Translations under genes and position numbers: made by a program
Source of the DNA: Nocardioides sp. JS614
GTDB lineage: Bacteria; Actinomycetota; Actinomycetes; Propionibacteriales; Nocardioidaceae
NCBI RefSeq assembly: GCF_000015265.1
Contig: NC_008699.1
Location: 4,278,001-4,342,000, forward strand
DNA length: 64,000 nucleotides
Direction of reading: 5' to 3'
In this document: piece by piece, positions 7,073 to 15,646 of the stretch
Position numbering within the stretch: position 1 is the first letter of the stretch
Layout of the letters: every line of letters starts with the position of its first letter
Notes under the pieces: generated by a model
The model's input: only the letters and a program-made list of their open reading frames with translations
What the model was told of the DNA's origin: nothing
Databases searched by the model: none

Positions 7073-8967
7073 TGCCTACTACCGCCCGCACCGACCTCCG
7101 CAACGTGGCGATCGTCGCCCACGTCGACCACGGCAAGACGACGCTCGTCGATGCGATGCTGCGCCAGGGCGGCGCGTTCACCGAGCACCAGGCCGAGGGC
7201 GTCGCCGAGCGGGTGATGGACTCCGGTGACCTCGAGCGCGAGAAGGGCATCACGATCCTCGCGAAGAACACCGCGATCCACTACGCGGGCGCCGCCGCCG
7301 AGGGCCGGCCGATGACGATCAACATCATCGACACCCCGGGCCACGCGGACTTCGGCGGCGAGGTCGAGCGCGGCCTGTCGATGGTGGACGGGATCGTGCT
7401 GCTCGTCGACGCGTCCGAGGGCCCGCTGCCGCAGACCCGGTTCGTGCTGCGCAAGGCGCTCAACGCCGACATGCCGGTCGTGCTCGTGGTCAACAAGGTC
7501 GACCGCGGCGACGCGCGGATCGAGGAGGTCGTCGACGAGACCTACGAGCTGTTCATGGACCTGCTCGACGAGCACCACAGCCAGGACGCCCTGGACTTCC
7601 CCGTCGTCTACGCGTCCGCGAAGTCCGGCCGGGCCTCACTGGAGATGCCGGAGAACGGCGGCCTTCCGGACTCCCCCGACCTCGAGCCGCTGTTCAAGAC
7701 GATCCTCGAGACGATCCCCGCGCCGACGTACACCGAGGGCGCGCCGCTGCAGGCGCACGTCACCAACCTGGACGCCTCGCCGTTCCTCGGCCGGCTCGCG
7801 CTGGTGCGCGTCCACGAGGGCACCCTGCGCAAGGGCCAGCAGGTGGCCTGGATGAAGCGCGACGGCTCGACGAAGAGCGTGAAGATCACCGAGCTGCTGG
7901 TCACCGAGGGCCTCGAGCGCAAGCCGGGCGAGTCCGCGGGCCCGGGCGACATCGTCGCGGTCGCGGGGATCCCGGAGATCACGATCGGTGAGACGCTGGC
8001 CGACGCCGAGAACCCGGTCGCGCTGCCGCTGATCCACGTCGACGAGCCCGCGATCTCGATGACGATCGGCACCAACACCTCACCGCTGGTCGGCAAGGGC
8101 GGCAAGGGTCACAAGGTCACGGCCCGGCTGGTCAAGGACCGGCTCGACGCGGAGCTGGTCGGCAACGTGTCGCTCAACGTGCTGCCCACCGAGCGTCCCG
8201 ACGCGTGGGAGGTGCAGGGCCGTGGTGAGCTGGCGCTGGCGATCCTGGTCGAGCAGATGCGCCGCGAGGGCTACGAGCTGACCGTCGGCAAGCCGCAGGT
8301 GGTCACCAAGGAGATCGACGGCAAGCTCCACGAGCCCGTCGAGCGGCTGACCATCGACGCGCCGGAGGAGTACCTCGGCACGATCACCGAGATGCTCGCG
8401 ACCCGCAAGGGCCGGATGGAGCAGATGACCAACCACGGCACCGGCTGGGTGCGGATGGAGTTCCTGGTGCCGGCCCGTGGGCTGATCGGGTTCCGGACCG
8501 AGTTCCTCACCGCGACCCGCGGCACCGGCATCGCCCACCACATCTCCGAGGGCTACGAGCCGTGGGCCGGCGAGATCCGCTCGCGCGCGTCCGGCTCGCT
8601 GGTCGCCGACCGGTCGGGCGCGGCGACGGCGTACGCCATGACGTCGCTGCAGGAGCGCGGCGTGCTGTTCGTCGACCCGACCACCGAGGTCTACGAGGGC
8701 ATGATCGTCGGCGAGAACTCGCGCGCCGACGACATGGACGTGAACATCACCAAGGAGAAGCAGCAGACGAACATCCGCTCCTCCACGTCCGACAACTTCG
8801 AGAAGCTGGTGCCGCCGCGCAAGCTCTCGCTCGAGCAGTGCTTGGAGTTCTGCCGCGAGGACGAGTGCGTCGAGGTCACCCCGGAGACGGTGCGGATCCG
8901 CAAGGTCGTCCTCGACCAGAACGCCCGGGCGAAGTCGGCGAGCCGGGCGCGCAAGGCGAGCAGCTAG
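7072..8967 (+). CDS. typA: Translational GTPase TypA/BipA
   Basis: This 631-residue ribosome-associated GTPase of the EF-G class has AHVDHGKT (P-loop), DTPGHADFGGEV (switch II) and NKVD (G4), followed by the EF-G-like domains III and V and the BipA-specific C-terminal domain. It acts on the ribosome in stress adaptation and 50S assembly. The GTG start at 7072 is set by the conserved beginning LRNVAIVAHVDHGKTTL. It is a core chromosomal gene and marks the left border of the catabolic island. Confidence 0.97.
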   Translation: MPTTARTDLRNVAIVAHVDHGKTTLVDAMLRQGGAFTEHQAEGVAERVMDSGDLEREKGITILAKNTAIHYAGAAAEGRPMTINIIDTPGHADFGGEVERGLSMVDGIVLLVDASEGPLPQTRFVLRKALNADMPVVLVVNKVDRGDARIEEVVDETYELFMDLLDEHHSQDALDFPVVYASAKSGRASLEMPENGGLPDSPDLEPLFKTILETIPAPTYTEGAPLQAHVTNLDASPFLGRLALVRVHEGTLRKGQQVAWMKRDGSTKSVKITELLVTEGLERKPGESAGPGDIVAVAGIPEITIGETLADAENPVALPLIHVDEPAISMTIGTNTSPLVGKGGKGHKVTARLVKDRLDAELVGNVSLNVLPTERPDAWEVQGRGELALAILVEQMRREGYELTVGKPQVVTKEIDGKLHEPVERLTIDAPEEYLGTITEMLATRKGRMEQMTNHGTGWVRMEFLVPARGLIGFRTEFLTATRGTGIAHHISEGYEPWAGEIRSRASGSLVADRSGAATAYAMTSLQERGVLFVDPTTEVYEGMIVGENSRADDMDVNITKEKQQTNIRSSTSDNFEKLVPPRKLSLEQCLEFCREDECVEVTPETVRIRKVVLDQNARAKSASRARKASS

Positions 8968-9064
8968 CCGCCCCCGGCGGCGACGGGCCCGCGCAGACCC
9001 GCTCGCGCAAGGAGGGGGCCGAGGGGGCCGAGCTCGGGTGTTCCGCGTACGTCGGCCAGCTGAC

Positions 9065-9089
9065 GAAACATCGTTCCCGCAAGAGGAAT
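9065..9089. promoter_or_regulatory. Island operator, upstream auxiliary copy
   Basis: The core GAAAC-atc-GTTCC lies at 9065-9077 with a third half-site GGAAT at 9085-9089. It is 85 bp (centre to centre) upstream of the operator at the promoter of the next gene and has no clear promoter of its own, so it may be an auxiliary site. Confidence 0.55.
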
Positions 9090-9119
9090 ACTTCTCGCCG
9101 CGTTCCCCTCCCGTACTCT

Positions 9120-9182
9120 TTGACACGCGGCGAATACCGCCCTAGTTTTGTGACGGTGTTCCAATGATCGGAACGCATTTCG
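9120..9182 (+). promoter_or_regulatory. Promoter and double operator of the flavoprotein gene
   Basis: TTGACA (9120-9125), a 17-bp spacer and TAGTTT (9143-9148) form the promoter. The operator follows directly with GTTCC at 9158-9162 and GGAAC at 9170-9174, 7 bp apart. Outer imperfect half-sites (GTGAC 9150-9154, TTTCG 9178-9182) make two 13-bp palindromes spaced 20 bp centre to centre. Confidence 0.7.
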
Positions 9183-9197
9183 GATCGAGGAGGCCAC

Positions 9198-10634
9198 GTG
9201 TCGATGGACTCGGTGGAGTACGACGTCCTCGTCGTGGGGGCCGGGACCGCGGGGATCCCGTGCGCGGTCGAGGCTGCCCTGGCCGGCGCCCGAGTCCTGC
9301 TCGTGGAGAAGGACGCCAGGATCGGGGGCACGCTCCACATCAGTGGTGGACACATGTCCGCCGCGGGCACCCGTCGCCAGAGGGCGAAAGGGATCACCGA
9401 CACTCCCGAACGTCACCACGAGGACATCCGCCGGATCAGCAACGGGACCGCGCGTGAGGACATCGTGCAACGCGCGGTGACGCTGGCGCCCCAGACCATC
9501 GACTGGCTCGAGGACCACGGCTTCGACTTCGCCCCAGAGACCCCTGTGCTGATGCACGAGCACGAGCCGTACTCCGTGCCGCGGACGTACTACGGCCGTG
9601 ACGAGGGCCTCTCGATCCTGCGGGTCCTCACCAGGCTGCTCGACGAGGTCCCCGCCGACGCCGTCGAGCTACGCACGTCGACCGCCCTCACCGCTCTGCA
9701 TGCTGACGACAGCGGTCGGGTCACCGGCGCCACGGTCACCGGTTTCAGCGGTGACCAACACGTGAGAACCGGGACGGTGGTCCTGGCTACCGGCGGCTTC
9801 GCCTCCGAGCCGGAGCTCTTCGAAGAGGTGGAGGGAGTGCCCCTGGTCAGCGCGGCCCGGCCGACGTCCACCGGAGACGGTCTGCTCATCGCACGGGAGT
9901 TGGGTGCGGGTTTGGCCGGTGTCGGCAGGTACCTGCCGACCTTCGGCGGCATGCCCGACGCGAGAAACCACCAGCGGACCAACCTGACCGAGCGGTCCAG
10001 CTTCTTCGTGAGCGAGCGGGCACCCTATGAGGTGTATGTCGACCGCGCCGGTAGGCGGTTCGTGGCAGAGGACCACCCCAGCATCGACGCCAAGGAGCGG
10101 GCCCTCCTGGCAACCGAGCAGATGACGTTCTGGATGGTGCTGGACGACGTCGCCCGACGCGAGTCGAACCCTCCTGTCGTCAGCGGCTGGTCTCCTGAGG
10201 ATCTCAAGGACCGTGCGGGGAAGCACCCCGCCGTGCACTCCGCTGATGATCTCACCACGCTGGCCGAACTCGCCGGGATCGATCCCGAGGGACTCGAGGC
10301 CAGCGTCACTGAGTACAACGCGGCCCTCGCGGATGGCCGTCCGGACCCGCTCGGCAGGACCATCCGGCCGGCGCCGATCCAGGAGCCTCCGTTCTTCGCC
10401 TTGCGCAACCACGGCATCACGTTGCTCACCTTTGCCGGCTTGGCCGTCGACGCTGACCTGGCGGTGTGCCGACCGGATGGCCAGGTGATCCCGGGGCTGT
10501 ACGCCGTCGGGGAGATCATCGGCAATGCCGCAACTGCCGGGAACTCGTTCTGCGGCGGCATGAGCGTCACCCCTGCCATCAGCCTGGGGCGCTGGCTGGG
10601 TCGCCGAGTGGGCGCGTTCACACATCCGGGCTAA
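9198..10634 (+). CDS. FAD-dependent oxidoreductase, KstD/fumarate-reductase-like
   Basis: The 478-residue flavoprotein has the N-terminal GAGTAG dinucleotide fold at residues 14-19, EKDARIGGT for FAD ribose binding, and a C-terminal FAD segment (GLYAVGEIIGNA...GNSFCGGMSV). The family removes or adds hydrogens at C-C bonds next to a carbonyl (ketosteroid dehydrogenases, fumarate and urocanate reductases). GTG at 9198 follows a GAGGAGG site by a normal spacing. It is a single-gene unit under the island operator. It is clearly paralogous to 22781-24235 and more distantly related to 26586-28061. The substrate is unknown. Confidence 0.85.
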   Translation: MSMDSVEYDVLVVGAGTAGIPCAVEAALAGARVLLVEKDARIGGTLHISGGHMSAAGTRRQRAKGITDTPERHHEDIRRISNGTAREDIVQRAVTLAPQTIDWLEDHGFDFAPETPVLMHEHEPYSVPRTYYGRDEGLSILRVLTRLLDEVPADAVELRTSTALTALHADDSGRVTGATVTGFSGDQHVRTGTVVLATGGFASEPELFEEVEGVPLVSAARPTSTGDGLLIARELGAGLAGVGRYLPTFGGMPDARNHQRTNLTERSSFFVSERAPYEVYVDRAGRRFVAEDHPSIDAKERALLATEQMTFWMVLDDVARRESNPPVVSGWSPEDLKDRAGKHPAVHSADDLTTLAELAGIDPEGLEASVTEYNAALADGRPDPLGRTIRPAPIQEPPFFALRNHGITLLTFAGLAVDADLAVCRPDGQVIPGLYAVGEIIGNAATAGNSFCGGMSVTPAISLGRWLGRRVGAFTHPG

Positions 10635-10676
10635 GCCGTCTCACGCCCGACCGGCACGGGGCAGTCGTCTGGCGCC

Positions 10677-10716
10677 CTGACCCGATCTCACACGGTTCGT
10701 CGAACGTCCGGGTCAG
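10677..10716. terminator. Possible bidirectional terminator
   Basis: CTGACCCG (10677-10684) pairs with CGGGTCAG (10709-10716), and an inner GTTCG/CGAAC hairpin sits in the loop. It lies between convergent genes and overlaps the acyl-CoA dehydrogenase stop codon. Confidence 0.4.
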
Positions 10717-11882
10717 AGGCGGCTCTGCACCCCGGCGAGGAGCTGGCGGGCCATCACGATCCGCTGGACCTGGTTGGTGCCCTCGTAGATCTGGGTGATC
10801 TTCGCGTCCCGCATCATCCGCTCGACCGGGTAGTCCCGGGTGTAGCCGTACCCGCCGAGGACCTGGACGGCGTTGGTGGTGACCTCCATGGCGACGTCGG
10901 AGGCGAAGCACTTCGCCGCGGCCCCGAAGAACGTCAGGTCGCTGTCGCCCCGCTCGGACTTCCCGGCCGCCGCGTAGGTCAGCTGCCGCGCCGCCTCGAC
11001 CTTCATCCCCATGTCGGCCAGCAGGAACTGCAGCCCCTGGAAGTCGCTGATCGGCTTCCCGAACTGCTTGCGCTCCTGGGCGTAGCCCAGCGCGTAGTCC
11101 AACGCCCCCTGGGCGATGCCGACGGCCTGCGCCGCGATCGTGACCCGGGTGTGGTCCAGGGTGCGCATCGCGATCTCGAACCCGGCGCCCTCCGCCCCGA
11201 TCATCCGGTCCGCACCGATGCGGACGTTGTCCAGGTAGACCTCCCGGGTCGGAGAGCCCTTGATGCCGAGCTTCTTCTCCGGGGCACCGAAGGAGACACC
11301 CTCGTCGCTCTTCTCCACCACGAACGCGCTGATCCCCCGGGAGCGCTTCTCGGGGTCCGTCACCGCCATCACCGTGTAGTACTCCGACTCGCCCGCGTTG
11401 GTGATCCAGCGCTTGACGCCGTTGAGCACCCAGGTGTCCCCGTCGCGCACGGCTCGGGCCTTCATCCCCACCGCGTCCGAGCCCGCGTCCGGCTCGGAGA
11501 GGCAGTAGGAGAACCCGCCCTCACCGCGCGCCAGCGCACCCAGGTACTTCGCCTTCAGCTCCTCCGAGCCGGCCAACTGGATCGGCAGCGACCCCAGCTT
11601 GTTCACCGCCGGGATCAGGCTGCTCGAGGCACACGCCCGGGCGACCCCCTCGATGATGATCACGGTGGCGAGCGCGTCGGCGCCGGCACCGCCGTACTGC
11701 TCCGGGATGTGCGGGGCGTGGAAGTCGGCGGCCAACAAGGCCTCGGCCGCCTCCCGCGGGTAGCGGGCGTGCTCGTCGACGTCGGCGGCGAACGGTGCGA
11801 CCTTCGCGTCGCACACGGCTCGGGCCGCCTCGCGGACGGCCTGGTGCTCCTCAGACAGCGCGAACAAAGGGAACTCGGACAC
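10713..11882 (-). CDS. Acyl-CoA dehydrogenase
   Basis: This 389-residue FAD enzyme oxidises an acyl-CoA to the 2,3-enoyl-CoA. YCLSEPDAGSD and WITNAGESEYY form the flavin/substrate site, and IYEGTNQVQRIVMARQL near the C-terminus contains the usual catalytic glutamate (YEGT). Its length is normal for the short/branched-chain class. It lies 56 bp downstream of the GntR regulator on the same strand and is probably co-transcribed with it. No island operator lies directly before it. Confidence 0.9.
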   Translation of the reverse strand: MSEFPLFALSEEHQAVREAARAVCDAKVAPFAADVDEHARYPREAAEALLAADFHAPHIPEQYGGAGADALATVIIIEGVARACASSSLIPAVNKLGSLPIQLAGSEELKAKYLGALARGEGGFSYCLSEPDAGSDAVGMKARAVRDGDTWVLNGVKRWITNAGESEYYTVMAVTDPEKRSRGISAFVVEKSDEGVSFGAPEKKLGIKGSPTREVYLDNVRIGADRMIGAEGAGFEIAMRTLDHTRVTIAAQAVGIAQGALDYALGYAQERKQFGKPISDFQGLQFLLADMGMKVEAARQLTYAAAGKSERGDSDLTFFGAAAKCFASDVAMEVTTNAVQVLGGYGYTRDYPVERMMRDAKITQIYEGTNQVQRIVMARQLLAGVQSRL

Positions 11883-11938
11883 GGGCTCGCTCCTTCGAGT
11901 GATCGGTGACGGCGGACGATGCTTGGTCGAGCGTCCGG

Positions 11939-12667
11939 TCAGGCCAGGTAGATGTCGCGCAGACGCCGCAGGTGCGCGCGCATCGTCTCGCGTGCGCCGT
12001 CGGGGTCACCCGCGATGATGCGCTCGGCGATGTCGGCATGGTCGGAATCGACCCGATGCCACACGTCCTCGCCCAGCCCCGGCCGGGTGAGACGCTCCTG
12101 CAGCACCCGGAAGACGGGTTCGGTCATCAGTCCGAGGAGTCCGTTCTGAGCGGTCTCCAGCACGACGACATGGAAGTGCCGGTGCTCGGTGAACAGCGGC
12201 CCGCGCTCACGGATCTCCCCCTCGGACTCCAGGGCCTCCTGGAGCCGCCGCACGTGCTGCTCGGTGCGCCGGTCCGCGGCGAGGCCGGCTGCAGGGACCT
12301 CGAGCAGCTCGCGCGCCTCGAGGATCTCCTCGACGCTGAGATGGTGCCCACTCATCAGGCCGATGCTCGCCTCGAGGTAGTCGGCCACGCTGCTCGGCCG
12401 CACATGGGCGACGAAGCTGCCCCCCGTGGACCCGCGGGTGGTGATCACGAGATCACGGGAGGACAACGCGCGCAACGCCTCCCGCACGGTGCTCCTGCTT
12501 ACCCCGAACAGGTCCGAGAGCTCGGCCTCGGAGGGGAGCCGGTCGCCGGGCGCGAGCTGCCCCCCGACGATCAGCGAGCGCAGCTGGTCGGCGACCTGTC
12601 GATACGCGGGCTGGACCCGCTCCACGAGGAGCCGGCGTCGCTCGGCTGCCGCGTCCAGACCGGTCAC
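11939..12667 (-). CDS. GntR-family (FadR subfamily) transcriptional regulator
   Basis: The 242-residue protein has an N-terminal winged helix (RLPSEAELSDLFGVSRSTVREAL, residues 44-66 and on) and an all-helical FCD effector domain with metal-site-type histidines (FHVVV, HADIAERI). FCD regulators usually sense small carboxylates or acyl-CoAs. It probably controls the adjacent acyl-CoA dehydrogenase and perhaps the divergent MaoC operon across a 193-bp gap. The GTG start at 12667 is preceded by a -10-like CAGACT only 6 bases away, so the mRNA may be leaderless. It is a second candidate, besides the IclR protein, for control of the island. Confidence 0.88.
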   Translation of the reverse strand: MTGLDAAAERRRLLVERVQPAYRQVADQLRSLIVGGQLAPGDRLPSEAELSDLFGVSRSTVREALRALSSRDLVITTRGSTGGSFVAHVRPSSVADYLEASIGLMSGHHLSVEEILEARELLEVPAAGLAADRRTEQHVRRLQEALESEGEIRERGPLFTEHRHFHVVVLETAQNGLLGLMTEPVFRVLQERLTRPGLGEDVWHRVDSDHADIAERIIAGDPDGARETMRAHLRRLRDIYLA

Positions 12668-12746
12668 GGCATCAGTCTGACATATGCGCCAGGCGAGATC
12701 GACGGCGCCCGGCGGCCGGCTGGTCCTCCGGATCCTTCCGTCCTAA

Positions 12747-12766
12747 CATTATCGGAACGGTGTTTC
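12747..12766. promoter_or_regulatory. Island operator before the MaoC operon
   Basis: GGAAC-ggt-GTTTC at 12754-12766 directly follows a -10-like CATTAT (12747-12752) on the plus strand. No convincing -35 box is seen. A third half-site is not clear, with only a weak TTGAC 7 bp further on. Confidence 0.55.
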
Positions 12767-12860
12767 ATTTTGGTTGACAACCATACATCAGACATTTAGG
12801 TTGGCGATGCACTCGACGCGGAAATGGCACCGACGTCGCACCCCGGCACGAGGAGCATCC

Positions 12861-13382
12861 ATGGGCATCAAGGCGGGCTGGCAGGGCCGGTTCTTCGAGG
12901 ACTTCGAGGTCGGCGACCTGTACCGGCACCCGCTCGGTCGCACCGTCACCGAGAACGACAACACGTGGTTCGCGCTGCTGACGATGAACACGAACCAGAT
13001 GCACTTCAACAGCGCCTACGCGGCACGATCGGAGTTCGAGAAGCCGCTGGTCGTGTCCACCCTGACGGTCGCGATCGCGGTGGGGCAGAGCGTCACCGAC
13101 ATCACCCAGAACGCCTTCGCGAACCTGGGGTGGGACGAGATCCGAATGACGCATCCGGTCTTCGCGGGTGACACCTTGTTCAGCGAGTCCCTGGTGCTGG
13201 AGAAGCGCGAGTCGGCGAGCCGTCCGCACGCCGGCATCGTCACCGTGCGCACGCGGACCCTGAATCAGGACGGCGACGAGGTGTGCTCCTTCAAGCGGAC
13301 CTTCTACGTCTACAAGCGGGGCGCCGAGCAGCTCGAGGGCATCTTCCCGGAGGCCAAGCACCCGCTCTCGCTCGAGGACTGA
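12861..13382 (+). CDS. MaoC-family acyl-CoA hydratase (Rv2499c-like)
   Basis: The 173-residue hot-dog hydratase starts at ATG 12861 behind an AGGAG site. Motifs such as FFEDFEVGD, HPLGRTVTENDN and NTNQMHFN, then AFANLGWDE and RPHAGIVTVRTR, recall the actinobacterial MaoC proteins found next to CitE-like lyases in branched-chain acid degradation. The family hydrates 2-enoyl-CoA to 3-hydroxyacyl-CoA. It is the first gene of an 11-gene operon running to 22796. The HpcH/CitE-like lyase at 28928-29779 could use its product. That pairing is inferred from known gene neighbourhoods, not seen here directly. Confidence 0.85.
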   Translation: MGIKAGWQGRFFEDFEVGDLYRHPLGRTVTENDNTWFALLTMNTNQMHFNSAYAARSEFEKPLVVSTLTVAIAVGQSVTDITQNAFANLGWDEIRMTHPVFAGDTLFSESLVLEKRESASRPHAGIVTVRTRTLNQDGDEVCSFKRTFYVYKRGAEQLEGIFPEAKHPLSLED

Positions 13383-13385
13383 ACG

Positions 13386-14420
13386 ATGCGGATCACCTAC
13401 GCTCCGTGGGGCGAGACGCTCGACGAGCTCGCCGACGCGGCGGCTCGCGCGGAGCGCGCCGGCGCCGAGACTCTCTGGGTTCCCGAGCTGCACCGCAGCG
13501 CGACGCTGAGCGCCGCCGCGATGATCGGCTCGACCAGCAGGGCGCGCATCGGGACGGCGATCGCGCTCGCGTTCACCCGGAGCCCGATGATCACCGCTCT
13601 GGAGGCGCTCGACCTCGACGAGCTCTCCGGCGGGCGCTTCGTCCTCGGCCTCGGGACCGGCGTGCAGCGACTCAACGAGGACTGGCACAACGCGCGCTTC
13701 GGCAAGCCGGTGAGGCACCTGTCCGAGGTGGTGCGCAACGTACGCCACTTCTGGGCCGCCTGTGGAGCCGGCGAGGAGATCGACCTGCCCGGTGACTGGG
13801 AGCCGATGCGGATCCGCGGCTACCAGCGACCGTTCCCCCAGGTCCGGGAGCGGATCCCCATCTACCTGGCGGCCATGGGGCCGGCCATGACCCGGCTCGC
13901 CGGACGCATCGCCGAGGGCTGGATCAGCCATGAGCTCTGCTCCCCGGCCTACCTCCAGGACCGGATCCTCCCCGAGCTCGAGGCGGGCATCGCGGCGGTC
14001 GAGGGGCGCGCCCGCGGCGATCTCGACGTGGTCGTCTCCGCGTGCTGCTCGGTGGACCCGGATCCGAGGCGCGCCGCCCGCCGGGTGGCCGGCCTGGTCG
14101 GGTTCTACGCCAGCGTCCGCACCTACGCCGACTTCTTCGACTTCCACGGCCTGGCAGAGGACCAGCGGCGCATCATCGACGCGTTCCGATCGGGGCGCGG
14201 CGCCGACCACCTGGCCGATGCCGTCTCCGACGAGATGGTCGACGCCCTGACCCTGAACGGCGACCCCGACCGGGTCGCCGAGCAGCTCGGGGCCTATGAG
14301 GGGAAGGCCGACGCGGTGAAGCTGAGCCCACCGACACACGGTATCGACGCGGCCGAGACGCGCGCCGCCCAGGACTCGATCATCGCACTCATCGCCACGG
14401 TCACGGGAGGCCGCTTATGA
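13386..14420 (+). CDS. LLM-class (F420-dependent) oxidoreductase
   Basis: This 344-residue luciferase-like TIM-barrel protein begins MRITYAPWGETLDELADAA with the usual F420/FMN-binding first strand. ALDLDELSGGRFVLGLGTG is the canonical LLM motif near residue 80. Members use F420 (or FMN) to reduce or oxygenate ketones, alcohols or heterocycles. It starts 3 bp after the MaoC gene and its end overlaps the CoA-transferase start by 4 bp (ATGA), so translation is coupled. The cofactor is inferred from the actinobacterial setting. Confidence 0.85.
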   Translation: MRITYAPWGETLDELADAAARAERAGAETLWVPELHRSATLSAAAMIGSTSRARIGTAIALAFTRSPMITALEALDLDELSGGRFVLGLGTGVQRLNEDWHNARFGKPVRHLSEVVRNVRHFWAACGAGEEIDLPGDWEPMRIRGYQRPFPQVRERIPIYLAAMGPAMTRLAGRIAEGWISHELCSPAYLQDRILPELEAGIAAVEGRARGDLDVVVSACCSVDPDPRRAARRVAGLVGFYASVRTYADFFDFHGLAEDQRRIIDAFRSGRGADHLADAVSDEMVDALTLNGDPDRVAEQLGAYEGKADAVKLSPPTHGIDAAETRAAQDSIIALIATVTGGRL

Positions 14421-15646
14421 GACCACTTGCGGACGTCCGGATCATCGCGATCGAGCAGTACGGCGCCGGCCCGTTCGGCAGCGTCCACCTCGCCGACCTC
14501 GGTGCCGAGGTGCTCAAGATCGAGGATCCTCGAGTGGGTGGGGACGTGGGCCGCTACGTGCCGCCGTACACGGAGGGCGAGGACTCGCTGTTCTTCGAGA
14601 CCTTCAACCGGAACAAGCGAAGCCTGTCGCTCGACCTCTCGACAGAGGCGGGCCGCGAGGTCTTCCACGAGCTGGTCCGGGTCTCGGACGCGGTCTACTC
14701 GAACCTGCGCGGTGACGTGCCGAGCAAGATCGGCATCACCTACGACGACCTGAAGCACCTCAACCCTCGGATCGTGTGCTGCTCGCTCACCGGCTTCGGC
14801 ATGACTGGTCCGCGCAGGTCCGAGCCGGGTTACGACTACGTCCTCCAGGGGCTGGCCGGATGGATGGACCTCACCGGCGAGCCCGACGGCCCGCCGACCA
14901 AGTCCGGCCTCTCCCTCGTGGACTTCTCCGGCGGCTTCGTCGCGGCGATCTCGATGTTGGCCGGCATCCACGCGGCCCGCCGCGACGGCGTCGGGATGGA
15001 CTGCGACGTCAGCCTGTACGACACGGCGATGACCATGCTCACCTACCCGGCCACGTGGCATCTCAACGCCGGGTTCACGCCGGTGCGCACCCGGCACTCC
15101 GCCCACCCCTCGCTGGTACCGTTCCAGGCATTCGAGGCCTCGGACGGTTGGCTGGTCGTCGGCTGCGCCAAGGAGAAGTTCTGGGCGCGGCTGGCCGTCG
15201 TGGTGGGCCGGCCGGAGTGGGCCGAGGCCGGCTCGCCGTACGCCACGTTCTCCGGGCGCCGGGAGCACAGCGGGGAGCTGCTCGCCGAGCTGGAGAGGAT
15301 CTTCCGGGGCCGCACCGTGGACGAGTGGCTCTCGGTGCTCTACCCGGCGTCGATCCCGTGCGGCCCGATCAACGACGTCGCGGCCGCCCTGCAGGAGGAG
15401 CACACGATCGCGCGGGAGCTGATCGTCGAGACCGAGCACCCGGTGTACGGCACGGTCAAGCAGCTCGCCTCGCCCGTGCGGGTCGGCAACGAGCGTCCCC
15501 AGTACCGCCGGGCACCGCGGAGGAACGAGGACTTCGACCACGTGCTGCGGGAGACGATCGGGTGGACCGACGACCGGGTCGCGGAGCTGATCCGCGCCGG
15601 CGCCTTCGGAACGGTCGCCGACCAGGAGCTGGCCGACCAGGCATGA
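14417..15646 (+). CDS. CaiB/BaiF family (class III) CoA-transferase
   Basis: The 409-residue enzyme moves CoA from one acyl-CoA to a carboxylate. LADLGAEVLKIEDP and NRNKRSLSLDLST are family signatures, and DCDVSLYDTAM holds the aspartate that forms the acyl-anhydride intermediate. It overlaps both neighbours by 4 bp. It sits next to a MmgE/PrpD gene, an arrangement repeated at 34060-37579 with a related pair. The acceptor acid is unknown; a polar or branched carboxylate is likely. Confidence 0.88.
   Translation: MRPLADVRIIAIEQYGAGPFGSVHLADLGAEVLKIEDPRVGGDVGRYVPPYTEGEDSLFFETFNRNKRSLSLDLSTEAGREVFHELVRVSDAVYSNLRGDVPSKIGITYDDLKHLNPRIVCCSLTGFGMTGPRRSEPGYDYVLQGLAGWMDLTGEPDGPPTKSGLSLVDFSGGFVAAISMLAGIHAARRDGVGMDCDVSLYDTAMTMLTYPATWHLNAGFTPVRTRHSAHPSLVPFQAFEASDGWLVVGCAKEKFWARLAVVVGRPEWAEAGSPYATFSGRREHSGELLAELERIFRGRTVDEWLSVLYPASIPCGPINDVAAALQEEHTIARELIVETEHPVYGTVKQLASPVRVGNERPQYRRAPRRNEDFDHVLRETIGWTDDRVAELIRAGAFGTVADQELADQA

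Noticed and set aside
7012..7578. N-terminal extension of the secreted propeller protein to 7578
   Set aside because: It would be antisense to the start of typA and would bury the signal peptide. The GTG at 7011 fits the secretion signal.
9041..9068. Fourth copy of the intergenic palindrome
   Set aside because: The sequence CGTCGGCCAGCTGACG is only an imperfect match, and its GAAAC end is part of the auxiliary operator, so the resemblance is probably accidental.
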